From NCBI RefSeq assembly GCF_900115495.1, contig NZ_FOWR01000012.1, positions 79,227 through 143,226 on the forward strand: a stretch of DNA of 64,000 nt, given 5' to 3'. The position numbers and the translations under genes are program-made. Each line of letters opens with the position of its first letter. Position 1 is the stretch's first letter. The stretch is from Enterovibrio norvegicus DSM 15893 (GTDB lineage Bacteria; Pseudomonadota; Gammaproteobacteria; Enterobacterales; Vibrionaceae). The notes under the pieces are model-generated. The model did no database searches. It was not told where the DNA came from and saw only the letters and a list, made by a program, of their open reading frames with translations. This document shows positions 50,255 to 58,450 of this stretch, piece by piece.

Positions 50255-50626
50255 GATGTACCTTTCTTATCTGACGGTAGTGTTATAACCAAATCATGGT
50301 GTGGGCTCAGTGCCACTCACATTGGATATATCATCGATTGTAACTTCTGACACCTCTATGAAACATCAGTGCGACGCAGTGAGAGGATAAAAACTGTTAC
50401 TAGGTGTAACTATTGAAGGCTTTTATACTCCGCACCTGTCGCTTTACCAACACTTTTAACCTTTAAGTCTTCTCGCATTGAAACGCTAAGATATTCATGA
50501 AAATCAAAACCGAATATCATTAGGGGGAGCGCGAACCCAGTAAATGCCTCCAAGCCTTCAACTTCGCGGGGTTTGGGTATATAAAAGGCTCTCATCGGAA
50601 GGTAAACAACGCGTTCGGACAACTTA
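50255..50626. other. Divergent intergenic region between ompR and greB
   Basis: 372 bases that should contain the promoters of ompR-envZ and greB. A minus-strand open frame of about 60 codons (50410-50595) has coding-like composition but no ribosome-binding site. A TATAAAA stretch lies before greB. No further feature is supported. Confidence 0.5.
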
Positions 50627-50800
50627 ATGAAAAAAACCGACCTGGTCACCCGAGAAGGTTATAACAAACTCAAACAAGAACTGGATTATCTTTGGAAGGA
50701 ACGTCGTCCTGAGATCACCAAAATCGTCTCGTGGGCAGCAAGCCTAGGGGATCGTTCAGAGAACGCAGATTTCACATTAGATCTATCTGATTCATACTAA
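50627..50800 (+). pseudogene. greB: greB, transcript cleavage factor, truncated by island
   Basis: The first 48 codons match GreB closely: MKKTDLVTREGYNKLKQELD then TKIVSWAASLGDRSENAD. In GreB this is followed by the YQYNKKxLREIDRR coiled-coil tip region, but here the sequence changes abruptly after base 50770 to FTLDLSDSY and a stop. Only the first third of the roughly 160-residue protein remains, ending right at the acidic tip needed for RNA cleavage, so the product should be inactive. The 3' part of greB does not appear elsewhere in the window. This junction marks the left border of the accessory island. Confidence 0.88.
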
Positions 50801-51136
50801 TTGAAATATACACATGTTATTTAATAATTTTTAAATAGTATGAATACCAAAAAAAACATACTAAATGCTCAAGCGATATCACTCATACTCATAAGGATGT
50901 TGACGCTCACAAATGGCCTTTACCGTTCTAAGCATTGATCTCTGCTGGCCTTTCATTTATGTCATAAGTTATTCATTTTACCTACCTTTCCCATAGGCAA
51001 CAGCAAAGATAGCTAGTATGACAAAGCATCCAGACGCAATGAGTCTATTCTTCGTATGAGCTTATCCCTGCAGACCAAAACCAAGTACATTTAGCTGACA
51101 AAAACAAACCAAATTGCTCCTTCAGCGGAACAATTG
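50801..51136. other. AT-rich island border region without genes
   Basis: 336 AT-rich bases after the greB break. The 8-base word CATACTAA occurs at 50793-50800 and again at 50857-50864. No open frame, integrase remnant or tRNA was seen. Confidence 0.5.
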
Positions 51137-51400
51137 ATGAATATCACGGGTGAGAAAATTAAAGGGATTCGTAAAAGAAGGGGGCTTTCTCAAGAGCAAC
51201 TGTCTGCGAAATATAACCTTTTAGGCTTTGACACAAGCAGGTCTACGCTAGCAAAGATTGAACACAACTCTTAACAACCCACTGATATTTAATATTTATT
51301 TTTCGCCAAAGCGCTAAAGGTCTCGATTTCAGAGCTTTTTGAACAAGCCTTTAAGTTGCCCCTCCCTTTCACACAAAAGAACCCTCGTTAGCATTTAACC
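51137..51400 (+). pseudogene. XRE-family helix-turn-helix regulator with in-frame stops
   Basis: The frame begins MNITGEKIKGIRKRRGLSQE and continues through RSTLAKIEHNS, a typical lambda-repressor-like domain of mobile-element regulators. A TAA at 51272-51274 ends it after 45 codons. The same frame goes on past a second TAA (51290-51292) into YLFFAKALKVSISELFE, which is exactly the expected continuation of the XRE domain. No frameshift is involved. It is therefore a decayed regulator rather than a short functional protein. Confidence 0.75.
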
Positions 51401-51496
51401 CGCCTAAGACTTTTCACAAAGTAAAACAGTTAGGACATTTTCAGTTCACTGGAAGCAATATAATAAGGTTTCATTCATACATCTTTCAGAAGTCAG

Positions 51497-51673
51497 ATGA
51501 ATTACTTACTGCTTTTTGTATTATTTTGCGTCTTGACGTATGTATTTGTATGGCCATCTATCACTTGGGCTCTAGCGACAATAGGCGGTGTTTTGGCCTT
51601 TGTTTTTAGTAAATTAGCTTGGGTGGCGGGTATAGCGGCGATTGTTATCTTCCTCTTCAACATTTTGTCGTAA
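51497..51673 (+). CDS. Small hypothetical membrane protein (58 residues)
   Basis: Start ATG at 51497, stop at 51671-51673. The protein is almost entirely hydrophobic with two membrane helices (about 2-22 and 25-57, MNYLLLFVLFCVLTYVFVWP at the start and VAGIAAIVIFLFNILS at the end). It lies 41 bases upstream of a PD-(D/E)XK-like gene in the same direction. The ribosome-binding site is weak. I do not recognise a family; a holin-like or toxin-like role cannot be shown. Coding status is likely but not proven. Confidence 0.5.
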   Translation: MNYLLLFVLFCVLTYVFVWPSITWALATIGGVLAFVFSKLAWVAGIAAIVIFLFNILS

Positions 51674-51714
51674 GCAATCTGTGCCAGGCAGTGTCAGTGA
51701 ACTAGGAGCAAGCA

Positions 51715-52323
51715 TTGCTGGAACTATCACACATCGGCGAAGATCTCATCTGCCGCATCATTAATCATTCGGAAGCGTGTAAAGCCCATATATGCCGTTC
51801 TCTAGGCATCTCAAATGCGGTAATAGCCGTTCCCGAGCTTTCTCTGGATACATGCTCTGGGTTTAGATTTGATGGCACTCATAGGGTAGATGTTTGTTTG
51901 CTCGATCGGGGCTCGTTAACTTGCTTCCCTATTGAAGCCAAACTAGGTACGAGCCGTCTATCCCGAACTGAGTTTGGGAATAGATTTCTTCAACCCTGTA
52001 AGACGTCTCATAAAGATACGAGAATCTCAGGAAGTATGATTTCAGTGCTTGAGCGAAATCTTCCAGTTCAATGCATTGATAACGAGTTGGCTGTTACCTA
52101 TGAAGGCCAAAGGTATGATTTATCAGTCAAGTGGGGGTTGGTAGTACGGGAAAAGGTAAGCGAGAATTGGAAGAAGAACGGTTATCCCAACACATCAAAA
52201 AGTTGTGAAGTTCTTATATTTGAAGAGCTAATAGATATACTTGGTTCAGCTGAGCTTTTTAACGAGCACGTTTCTTCATTGCTAGCATTAGATTACCACA
52301 AAGAATGGATTGGGCTGAGATAG
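51715..52323 (+). CDS. PD-(D/E)XK nuclease-like protein of unknown function
   Basis: 202 residues from a TTG start that has a good GGAG seven bases upstream. The core fold signature is visible: a strand with Asp59 (THRVDVCLLD), then Glu74-x-Lys76 in TCFPIEAKLG. This D...ExK arrangement is the catalytic site of PD-(D/E)XK nucleases. A short helix with KTSHK follows. The remaining C-terminal half (LAVTYEGQRYDLSVKWGLVV) is not recognised. Its place in a defence-type island suggests an anti-phage or restriction role; this is inference. Confidence 0.6.
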   Translation: MLELSHIGEDLICRIINHSEACKAHICRSLGISNAVIAVPELSLDTCSGFRFDGTHRVDVCLLDRGSLTCFPIEAKLGTSRLSRTEFGNRFLQPCKTSHKDTRISGSMISVLERNLPVQCIDNELAVTYEGQRYDLSVKWGLVVREKVSENWKKNGYPNTSKSCEVLIFEELIDILGSAELFNEHVSSLLALDYHKEWIGLR

Positions 52324-52486
52324 TGGACAAATAGCTTTGCCGAACAGAAAAATCCTTTACAAATGAGAAGCTGGCAATTCACTTAGAGACTATTTTCATA
52401 GTCATATTATCCGAACGGAGCTTCTAAATACCCTAGATAATATGAAGGACTATCACTCTCCATCACGTTGTGGACTATTCGCAAAA

Positions 52487-53206
52487 TCACACAACCAACC
52501 CCCGCGAATTCGCCTTTAACCAATCCTTACATTCTTTGAAGTCAGGCATCACCCGCTCGACTTCTTTCCAATATTGAGGGGAGTGATCATGGTGTTTGAG
52601 GTGGCACAGCTCGTGAACTACCACATAATCAACGATGCGGTTGGGGGCGAGTACGATAAGCCAGTTAAATTCTAAATCGCCGTATGGGGTGCAACTGCCC
52701 CAGCGGCTTTTGAATGACTTAATCCGAATAACACCGGTGTCCACGCCAACGATGCTCTCGTATCGCTTAACCTTCTCTCGAATTTTCTTCTCGGCATTTC
52801 GCTTGTACCAACGTACAAGCGCATTTCGGGTGAAGTGTGGCTTGTTGATATCTTCAGGAATAGTAACGACCAAACGGCCTTGGTTGAGCTTTACAGGCGC
52901 ATAGTCTCCCTGTTGTACTTTGAGACGATAGTTGCGGCCAAGGTATGGGAATGCCTCTCCAGAAACGTATTCCTTCTCACGGGTTGGCTGAGCGTCAGCA
53001 TGTATCGCTAACTTCTCGACAATCCAAAGGTGTTTTGCTTCCACCAGCTGGTGGATTTTCTCTAGAGTAAGTTCCTTGGGCACCACGACAGAAACCGCAC
53101 CGTCTTCAACCTTAATGGTGGCTGATTTCTTGCGGCGGGTACGAACAACCTCTGCCACATACCCTTTGCCCTCGATGAACTCAGCGTTTTTCTTGGCTGC
53201 ATTCAT
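52487..53206 (-). CDS. YgjP-like zinc metalloprotease-family protein (M48-related)
   Basis: 239 residues. The N-terminal half is a beta-rich domain (VEDGAVSVVVPKELTLEKIH). The C-terminal half carries the metal motif VVVHELCHLKHHDHSPQYW (HELCH at 198-202 plus a downstream histidine) after the family block KSFKSRWGSCTPYGDLEFNW. YgjP/DUF45 proteins often sit next to type I restriction genes. It begins two bases after the hsdR stop, so it is the last gene of that operon. The substrate is unknown. Confidence 0.87.
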   Translation of the reverse strand: MNAAKKNAEFIEGKGYVAEVVRTRRKKSATIKVEDGAVSVVVPKELTLEKIHQLVEAKHLWIVEKLAIHADAQPTREKEYVSGEAFPYLGRNYRLKVQQGDYAPVKLNQGRLVVTIPEDINKPHFTRNALVRWYKRNAEKKIREKVKRYESIVGVDTGVIRIKSFKSRWGSCTPYGDLEFNWLIVLAPNRIVDYVVVHELCHLKHHDHSPQYWKEVERVMPDFKECKDWLKANSRGLVV

Positions 53207-53208
53207 GG

Positions 53209-56200
53209 CTACTTGTTTCCGAACTTAGTTTTAGCCAGTTCCATAAACCGTTCCTGCAATACCTTAGTGATACCGGCGTCGCCAAATGATTGGTCAAGCA
53301 CTGCACGTTTTATTTCTTTCTTCATGCGCTTCACTTCATCTGGCTTATTGAAGAAATCCACAACCTCAGTGGCTTCATCCAACATCTTCACTAAGGCCTG
53401 AGTGACTGCTTTGATTTCTTCATAAACCGTTTCATCTATCACATCACCATCGCTCGCTTGAGTTACCTCAGCAATGAGGATGTTGTAAAACGCGTATTCG
53501 GTTTCAGATAAGCCAATATCTTTCGCTGCTTGCTGATGTTCAGATTCCACGGTATCGACTATCTCTAGCAGCAGCTCCAACTGCTTCGCCCACTGGCCTG
53601 CGGTTTTCTCGATAATGTCGCGTAGGCGCAAGCTAAGGGAACGGTAATACTCTGGGTCTTCATCCAGATTGATATTGATATGGTGCTTAATGGCACTTTC
53701 AATCTCTGAGGCTTTCGACTCGTCCGATTTCGCCGTCTGAATGCTGGCTTTAAAATTGGCAGCCAAAAGGTCAACGGGCGGGATCTTTGGGTCAACGCCC
53801 GTACTCAGAATGTGCTCATCCACCAGCTGACGGACTTTCTCGCCGACACCAGACAAATCCATCCCCTCATCTCGGTAGAGGTTTCTCGCGGCATGATGCA
53901 CTTTACCCAACAGCTTCATATCGCCCACAAATGGCATTGCGGATTTATCCGGCAAAATGATATTCAACTGCTTGGCAAAACGCTTGTAAGCTATTTCAAA
54001 CTGGGCGCGAACGGCTTCATCTTTAAGTGCCAGCACGTAGTCATCAACATCATCCCCTGAAATGCCACGGAAGAAGGATTTCGCTCGGGTGTGCGCGGCC
54101 TTCAGCTTGGGTAATTCGTCTTTCAGGCTTTGGTACGTGCCATCCACATCTTCACTGCTGAACAGCTCTAACGCTTCGGTCAGATGCGTTGTCAGTCCGT
54201 AGTAATCCACCACGTAGCCACAGCTCTTACCCTTGTAGGTTCTGTTAACACGGGCGATGGCTTGCATCAATGTGTGGTCTTGAAGCTTACGGTCGATGTA
54301 CATCACCTGCGCTATCGGTGCATCAAAGCCCGTCAGCAGCATGTCTTTCACGATCAGAAACGCAGTGTTATCAAATTTGCGGCCTTTCTCTTCAACGTTC
54401 GGCTTATCTTGGCCAAACGGCTTTTTGAAGTTGGCTATCACCTTTTTCTGGTGCGTTTTATCGGTGTACTGAGCAATGTATTGCTTGTCATTGTGGTCAC
54501 CGGAAATGATCACTTCCGATTTTGGCGCTCCGAGCTCATCTAGCGTTCTTTTGAAGATGGTTGCAGCATGACGGCTACCCACCACAATCATGGCTTTGAA
54601 CCCGTCAGGTAGAATGTGCTCGCGGTAATGCTTAAGTAGATCAAGGCATACCCAACGAATACGAGCAGGCGCTTCTCGAACCGCTTTCTCTACCCCGTAT
54701 TTTCGTTTGATTTCCTGCTGTTCTTCTTTAGTGTAATCGCCGAAGTATTCTTCAAACAGCTTGTCTAACGAATCACCAGCCACTTCACTGAGCACTTCAC
54801 GGCCTTCATACAGCAACCGAACGGTCGCACCATCTTCAACGGCTTCATTAATTTTGTATTCATCAATGTAACCACCAAAGGCTTGCCCCATCTTTTGGGT
54901 TTTAAGCAACGGTGTACCCGTAAAGCCAATTTTAGGCGCATTGGGCAAGGCAGCGTTGATGGTCATCGCTAACCCACCAAATTGAGTACGGTGGGCTTCA
55001 TCAGCCAATACGATGATCTTGTCTGAGGTGTTAAGTTCATTGAACCCTTCACCGCCGTTTTTCTCAGCTTCCTTTTCCGCATCCTGAAATTTCTGCACCA
55101 TGGCAGTGACCAAATCAGAACTGTCTTTTCTCAACAACTCACGCAGCGACTTCACCGAATCCGCGTTGTAGACCGTTTCGCCCTGCGCCCCCTGAAAAGT
55201 CTCAGAGAGTTGTTCATCAAGCTGGGTTCTGTCTGTCACAAACACCAATTTGTATTGTTTCAACTCAGGGTCTCGGCGCATTTTCACCGCCAGCATCACC
55301 ATGGTCAGCGACTTACCACTGCCTTGGGTATGCCATACCACGCCGGACTTGGCTTTTCTGTCCGTCCCTTCCTTCAATCGTTGGATGACTTTGTTGACCG
55401 CACGGAACTGCTGGTAACGGGCGACTTTCTTAATGAGCCTGCCTTCAACAGGCTCAAACAATGTAAAGTTCTGGATAATATCGAGGAAGTTTTCACGGCT
55501 GAACATACCAGCAAGTAAACGCTGCTGGGCCGTGACTTCTGCCACCTGATCATAAGACGGATTCAGTTCTGCCACTTCTTTTAGAGGCTCGCTGTCACCA
55601 TCATGGGTGTTTGAAGGCTCCTCAACATTCAGCGTTGAGCTGAGCGAAATAACATTGCTGATTTGTTGTTGGCTTAATTCTTCATCGCTAAACGGATAGG
55701 CATCTTTCCAATCACCATAATGCTGAGAGGAAGAACTGATCGTGCCGACTTTCGCTTGGTCGCGGCAGGTAGACACCATGAGTTGATTGTACCAAAACAG
55801 CTTTTCAGCCCCTTCGAAATGTTCAGGGTTACGCTGGTTGGCATAGCGACGAAGCTGGTCAATACCGTTTGCCATTGGGCTAGAAATATAGGGCGATTTA
55901 CACTCAATCACCGCCAGAGGAAGGCCATTCACGAAGCAAACAATATCGGGGATGATGCTCTGATTTACCCCTTCAACCTTAAACTGATTGGTACAGATAA
56001 ATTCGTTACTGTCGGGGTTATCGAAATCAACCAGCTTGACGGTCTGCCCTTTGCGGCCTTTACCTAAATCCTGCTCAACTGAAATGTAATTCACCAAGGT
56101 CTGATAGAACGCATGGTTGTATTCCATCAAGGCAACGAAATTAGGGTGCGTGATATCACGCAACACCTTGCGACAGTTCTCTTCGTTAATCCACGGGTTG

Positions 56201-56373
56201 ATGCGTTTGATTGCAGCTTCTAGCCGTTTAACCAGCACCACATCGCGCAGGTATTCACGCTCGCGGTTTGGGTGATCGGGTGACAATGCTTTACCTGCAA
56301 TGTACGTCCAGCCCTGCTGGTGGAGCTGCACAATGGCTGGCTTTTCTGATTTATTGAATTCGTCGTTTGCCAT
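53209..56373 (-). CDS. hsdR: Type I restriction enzyme, endonuclease subunit HsdR
   Basis: ATP-driven translocase and nuclease of the restriction complex. It has 1054 residues. The N-terminal nuclease is PD-(D/E)XK: Asp143 in SIIPDIVCFV, Glu157 and Lys159 in AVIECKS. The helicase motor has Walker A in WHTQGSGKSLTMV, motif II DEAH in VLADEAHRTQFGG and motif III in GFTGTPLL. The later motif has QAIARVNRTYKGK. A C-terminal helical region binds the methylase core. All catalytic residues seem intact. It follows ptuB by 30 bases instead of hsdS, an unusual gene order. Confidence 0.96.
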   Translation of the reverse strand: MANDEFNKSEKPAIVQLHQQGWTYIAGKALSPDHPNREREYLRDVVLVKRLEAAIKRINPWINEENCRKVLRDITHPNFVALMEYNHAFYQTLVNYISVEQDLGKGRKGQTVKLVDFDNPDSNEFICTNQFKVEGVNQSIIPDIVCFVNGLPLAVIECKSPYISSPMANGIDQLRRYANQRNPEHFEGAEKLFWYNQLMVSTCRDQAKVGTISSSSQHYGDWKDAYPFSDEELSQQQISNVISLSSTLNVEEPSNTHDGDSEPLKEVAELNPSYDQVAEVTAQQRLLAGMFSRENFLDIIQNFTLFEPVEGRLIKKVARYQQFRAVNKVIQRLKEGTDRKAKSGVVWHTQGSGKSLTMVMLAVKMRRDPELKQYKLVFVTDRTQLDEQLSETFQGAQGETVYNADSVKSLRELLRKDSSDLVTAMVQKFQDAEKEAEKNGGEGFNELNTSDKIIVLADEAHRTQFGGLAMTINAALPNAPKIGFTGTPLLKTQKMGQAFGGYIDEYKINEAVEDGATVRLLYEGREVLSEVAGDSLDKLFEEYFGDYTKEEQQEIKRKYGVEKAVREAPARIRWVCLDLLKHYREHILPDGFKAMIVVGSRHAATIFKRTLDELGAPKSEVIISGDHNDKQYIAQYTDKTHQKKVIANFKKPFGQDKPNVEEKGRKFDNTAFLIVKDMLLTGFDAPIAQVMYIDRKLQDHTLMQAIARVNRTYKGKSCGYVVDYYGLTTHLTEALELFSSEDVDGTYQSLKDELPKLKAAHTRAKSFFRGISGDDVDDYVLALKDEAVRAQFEIAYKRFAKQLNIILPDKSAMPFVGDMKLLGKVHHAARNLYRDEGMDLSGVGEKVRQLVDEHILSTGVDPKIPPVDLLAANFKASIQTAKSDESKASEIESAIKHHININLDEDPEYYRSLSLRLRDIIEKTAGQWAKQLELLLEIVDTVESEHQQAAKDIGLSETEYAFYNILIAEVTQASDGDVIDETVYEEIKAVTQALVKMLDEATEVVDFFNKPDEVKRMKKEIKRAVLDQSFGDAGITKVLQERFMELAKTKFGNK

Positions 56374-56403
56374 TTGTTTATCTCAGCACCAACAGGTTGT
56401 TAC

Positions 56404-57141
56404 TCATACTTTCCCACCATGAGCAAGCTGATCTGGATTTGGGGCTGGTTTTACAGGTTGGCCATTAGCTATATTAAAACAGTTACTTTCCGCTGTACCT
56501 TTAAATGCATTGATAAAACGCAGCTTCATATCGGGATGCATAGCGAAAACCTTCATCCAAATACTAAAAAAGCCAGAGGCTAACGCTTGATTAACAATCA
56601 ATACTTTAAAGCCTTCATTAGTTGGATCGCTCTCCAAAATTGCCAAAGATACTTGTGCTGTCGAAATCATTTCCATTCGCTGCGAAACCCTATCTAAGGC
56701 TACGAGTGCGCCATTTGAGTCTGTGAATTCTTGACGTTTTTTGTCTAAACCAAGAAGGTTCAAAGTGTTGTCGGCTATGGTTTTCTGGGCCGCCGTCAGT
56801 AACGAACTACTTTCTACTCTGCCATCATCAGTATAGATATAAGCAAAAAAGGTGTTGTCTCTGTCAGGAAATATAAGGCTTTGAAAATCAACAGCCTTAG
56901 ACCCCTTGCATGAGTTACAGTTGGTGCATGCCAGTAAGAAATTTGACCATCTTTTTTCTAGATGAGGCTTACCATTATCACCATCTTTAGGTTCTATATG
57001 TTCCACAGCGAGTAATGTTTCAATCCTCCTCTCGCAGTAACTGCAATATTTTCCCAGTCGACTTACTAATTCTGGTTTGGCATCTCCATACGCATTAAAA
57101 TCTCCTGCTATAGGAGAGTCGGCTTTTCGTATTGGCCGCAT
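56404..57141 (-). CDS. ptuB: HNH endonuclease, PtuB-like (Septu defence component)
   Basis: 245 residues. It begins MRPIRKADSP, typical for HNH proteins that accompany AAA ATPases in Septu and in some retrons. The HNH/zinc signature is Cys33/Cys36 (YCSYCERR), His48 in VEHIEPK, Asn67 in WSNFLLACTNC, then Cys75 and Cys78. The rest is helical. It starts three bases after the ptuA stop with GGAGAG overlapping the ptuA end, so the two are coupled. Function as the nuclease of an ATPase-gated anti-phage complex is inferred from Septu work; no retron reverse transcriptase is present. Confidence 0.82.
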   Translation of the reverse strand: MRPIRKADSPIAGDFNAYGDAKPELVSRLGKYCSYCERRIETLLAVEHIEPKDGDNGKPHLEKRWSNFLLACTNCNSCKGSKAVDFQSLIFPDRDNTFFAYIYTDDGRVESSSLLTAAQKTIADNTLNLLGLDKKRQEFTDSNGALVALDRVSQRMEMISTAQVSLAILESDPTNEGFKVLIVNQALASGFFSIWMKVFAMHPDMKLRFINAFKGTAESNCFNIANGQPVKPAPNPDQLAHGGKV

Positions 57142-57144
57142 ATA

Positions 57145-58437
57145 CTACTCTCCAAGTTTGGCTACACGCTGCATTTCTAAAAAAGCTTGGAAAGCAGGGT
57201 TATCAGCATAAGGAGCTAAAGACTCTGCCAGCCTATTTTTATAATCTTCTAGTTTGTCTTTTGGTGAACCTTTTGCCTGATCCAACATTTCAAGGTACTC
57301 CGTTGCGACTCCTTTCATCTCTTTGTATCTATTACTAACCTCTGGACTGTTGACACTCATGACCCCTGCTGCAATATCCTCCAATGTTTTGTTGGCTAGC
57401 ATCGCGGGCGACTGTCCATCAAGCATGATGAGCTCTTCACTAGAACGTAGAGATTGAATTAAAAATGGTGAATGTGTTGTGCAAATAAACTGTATCTTGG
57501 GGAAAGTTATTCTAAGGTCTTCTATAACGTTTCGCTGCCACTTAGGATGCAAATGCAGATCAAGTTCGTCGATTAGCACAACGCCCTCAGTCTCCCTCAA
57601 AACAGCCTCTCCAAAATGAGGATTCAGCCTTGCTGCCTTTTGCGCAATATCAGCAACCACAGCCAACACACATCGTTGCCCATCACTCAATAGGTTAAAA
57701 GGTTGAGGTTCCTTTCCTTTTAAAGTAAGCACCAACTCCTCTCTCTTTGGGTCATAACGGAGATGCTCAGCATTTTCGATACAACCTACAACTGCTTTTC
57801 TCACCACTTTGAGCATTACAGGCTCTCTACCCAACTGAAATGCTTCCCACTCCTGACGGGCGAACCAAGCCACCAGCTCTTTTAAAGCTATTCGAGGGTC
57901 GACACTATGCTTATAGCCATCTAATCGTGATGGCTTGCTTTTGGATGGCTTTGTTGACGGCTTTACTTTTGATGCTCTTGGGTCTTGCCAAAGGCGCATC
58001 GTTCCATAGTAGCTAATCAAAGGTAAGGGGACATCTAAGTCGAGTTCGCTATCACAAGCTCTAGCAAGTGTTATGAGCTCTCCTGCATTACCGTAACGTG
58101 TATTGCCTGTGGGAGATGCTTTTGAACGCTCCCATTTGACCTTTTTATCTGAAACTGAACCAGTCGCAGAAACTAAAACTGGCCATTCTTCGATGAATTG
58201 AGGTTCGCCTTCTTTTTCAACGTAGCGAAGTGTTGCATCAGTCGGTTCTAAAGGTTGCTTGTCATTCTTTTTCTTGAAACCTAAAAGCCACGTTGCAATA
58301 GCAACAGAAATTGCGTCTAGAACCGCTGTTTTACCTGTTGCATTTTGTCCCACAATCAAATTGATCTCTGGGTGAAACTGAAAACTTTTATTTTTATAGC
58401 AACGAAAGTTTTCGACCTTTAATGTATTTAATTTCAT
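57145..58437 (-). CDS. ptuA: AAA/ABC-type ATPase, PtuA-like (Septu defence component)
   Basis: 430 residues with an SMC/RecF-like ABC ATPase split by an insert. Walker A is Gly30-Thr37 (GQNATGKT). The signature loop is NLLSDGQRC (about 248-256), Walker B is VVLIDELDLHLHP (286-298) and the switch histidine is in TTHSP (321-325). The insert (about 60-240) contains a Lys/Ser-rich linker (STKPSKSKPSR) that may be flexible. In Septu the ATPase senses infection and controls the PtuB nuclease. It lies 13 bases after hsdS, inside the restriction operon. Confidence 0.84.
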   Translation of the reverse strand: MKLNTLKVENFRCYKNKSFQFHPEINLIVGQNATGKTAVLDAISVAIATWLLGFKKKNDKQPLEPTDATLRYVEKEGEPQFIEEWPVLVSATGSVSDKKVKWERSKASPTGNTRYGNAGELITLARACDSELDLDVPLPLISYYGTMRLWQDPRASKVKPSTKPSKSKPSRLDGYKHSVDPRIALKELVAWFARQEWEAFQLGREPVMLKVVRKAVVGCIENAEHLRYDPKREELVLTLKGKEPQPFNLLSDGQRCVLAVVADIAQKAARLNPHFGEAVLRETEGVVLIDELDLHLHPKWQRNVIEDLRITFPKIQFICTTHSPFLIQSLRSSEELIMLDGQSPAMLANKTLEDIAAGVMSVNSPEVSNRYKEMKGVATEYLEMLDQAKGSPKDKLEDYKNRLAESLAPYADNPAFQAFLEMQRVAKLGE

Positions 58438-58450
58438 ATAGTTAAACCCA

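Noticed and set aside
50801..51136. Attachment site or integrase remnant at the island border
   Set aside because: Only a short 8-base repeat (CATACTAA) is present; there is no tRNA, integrase or longer direct repeat in the window.
56404..58437. Retron (Ec78-like) interpretation of the ATPase/HNH pair
   Set aside because: No reverse transcriptase or msr/msd-like RNA was found next to the pair; hsdS and hsdR flank it directly.
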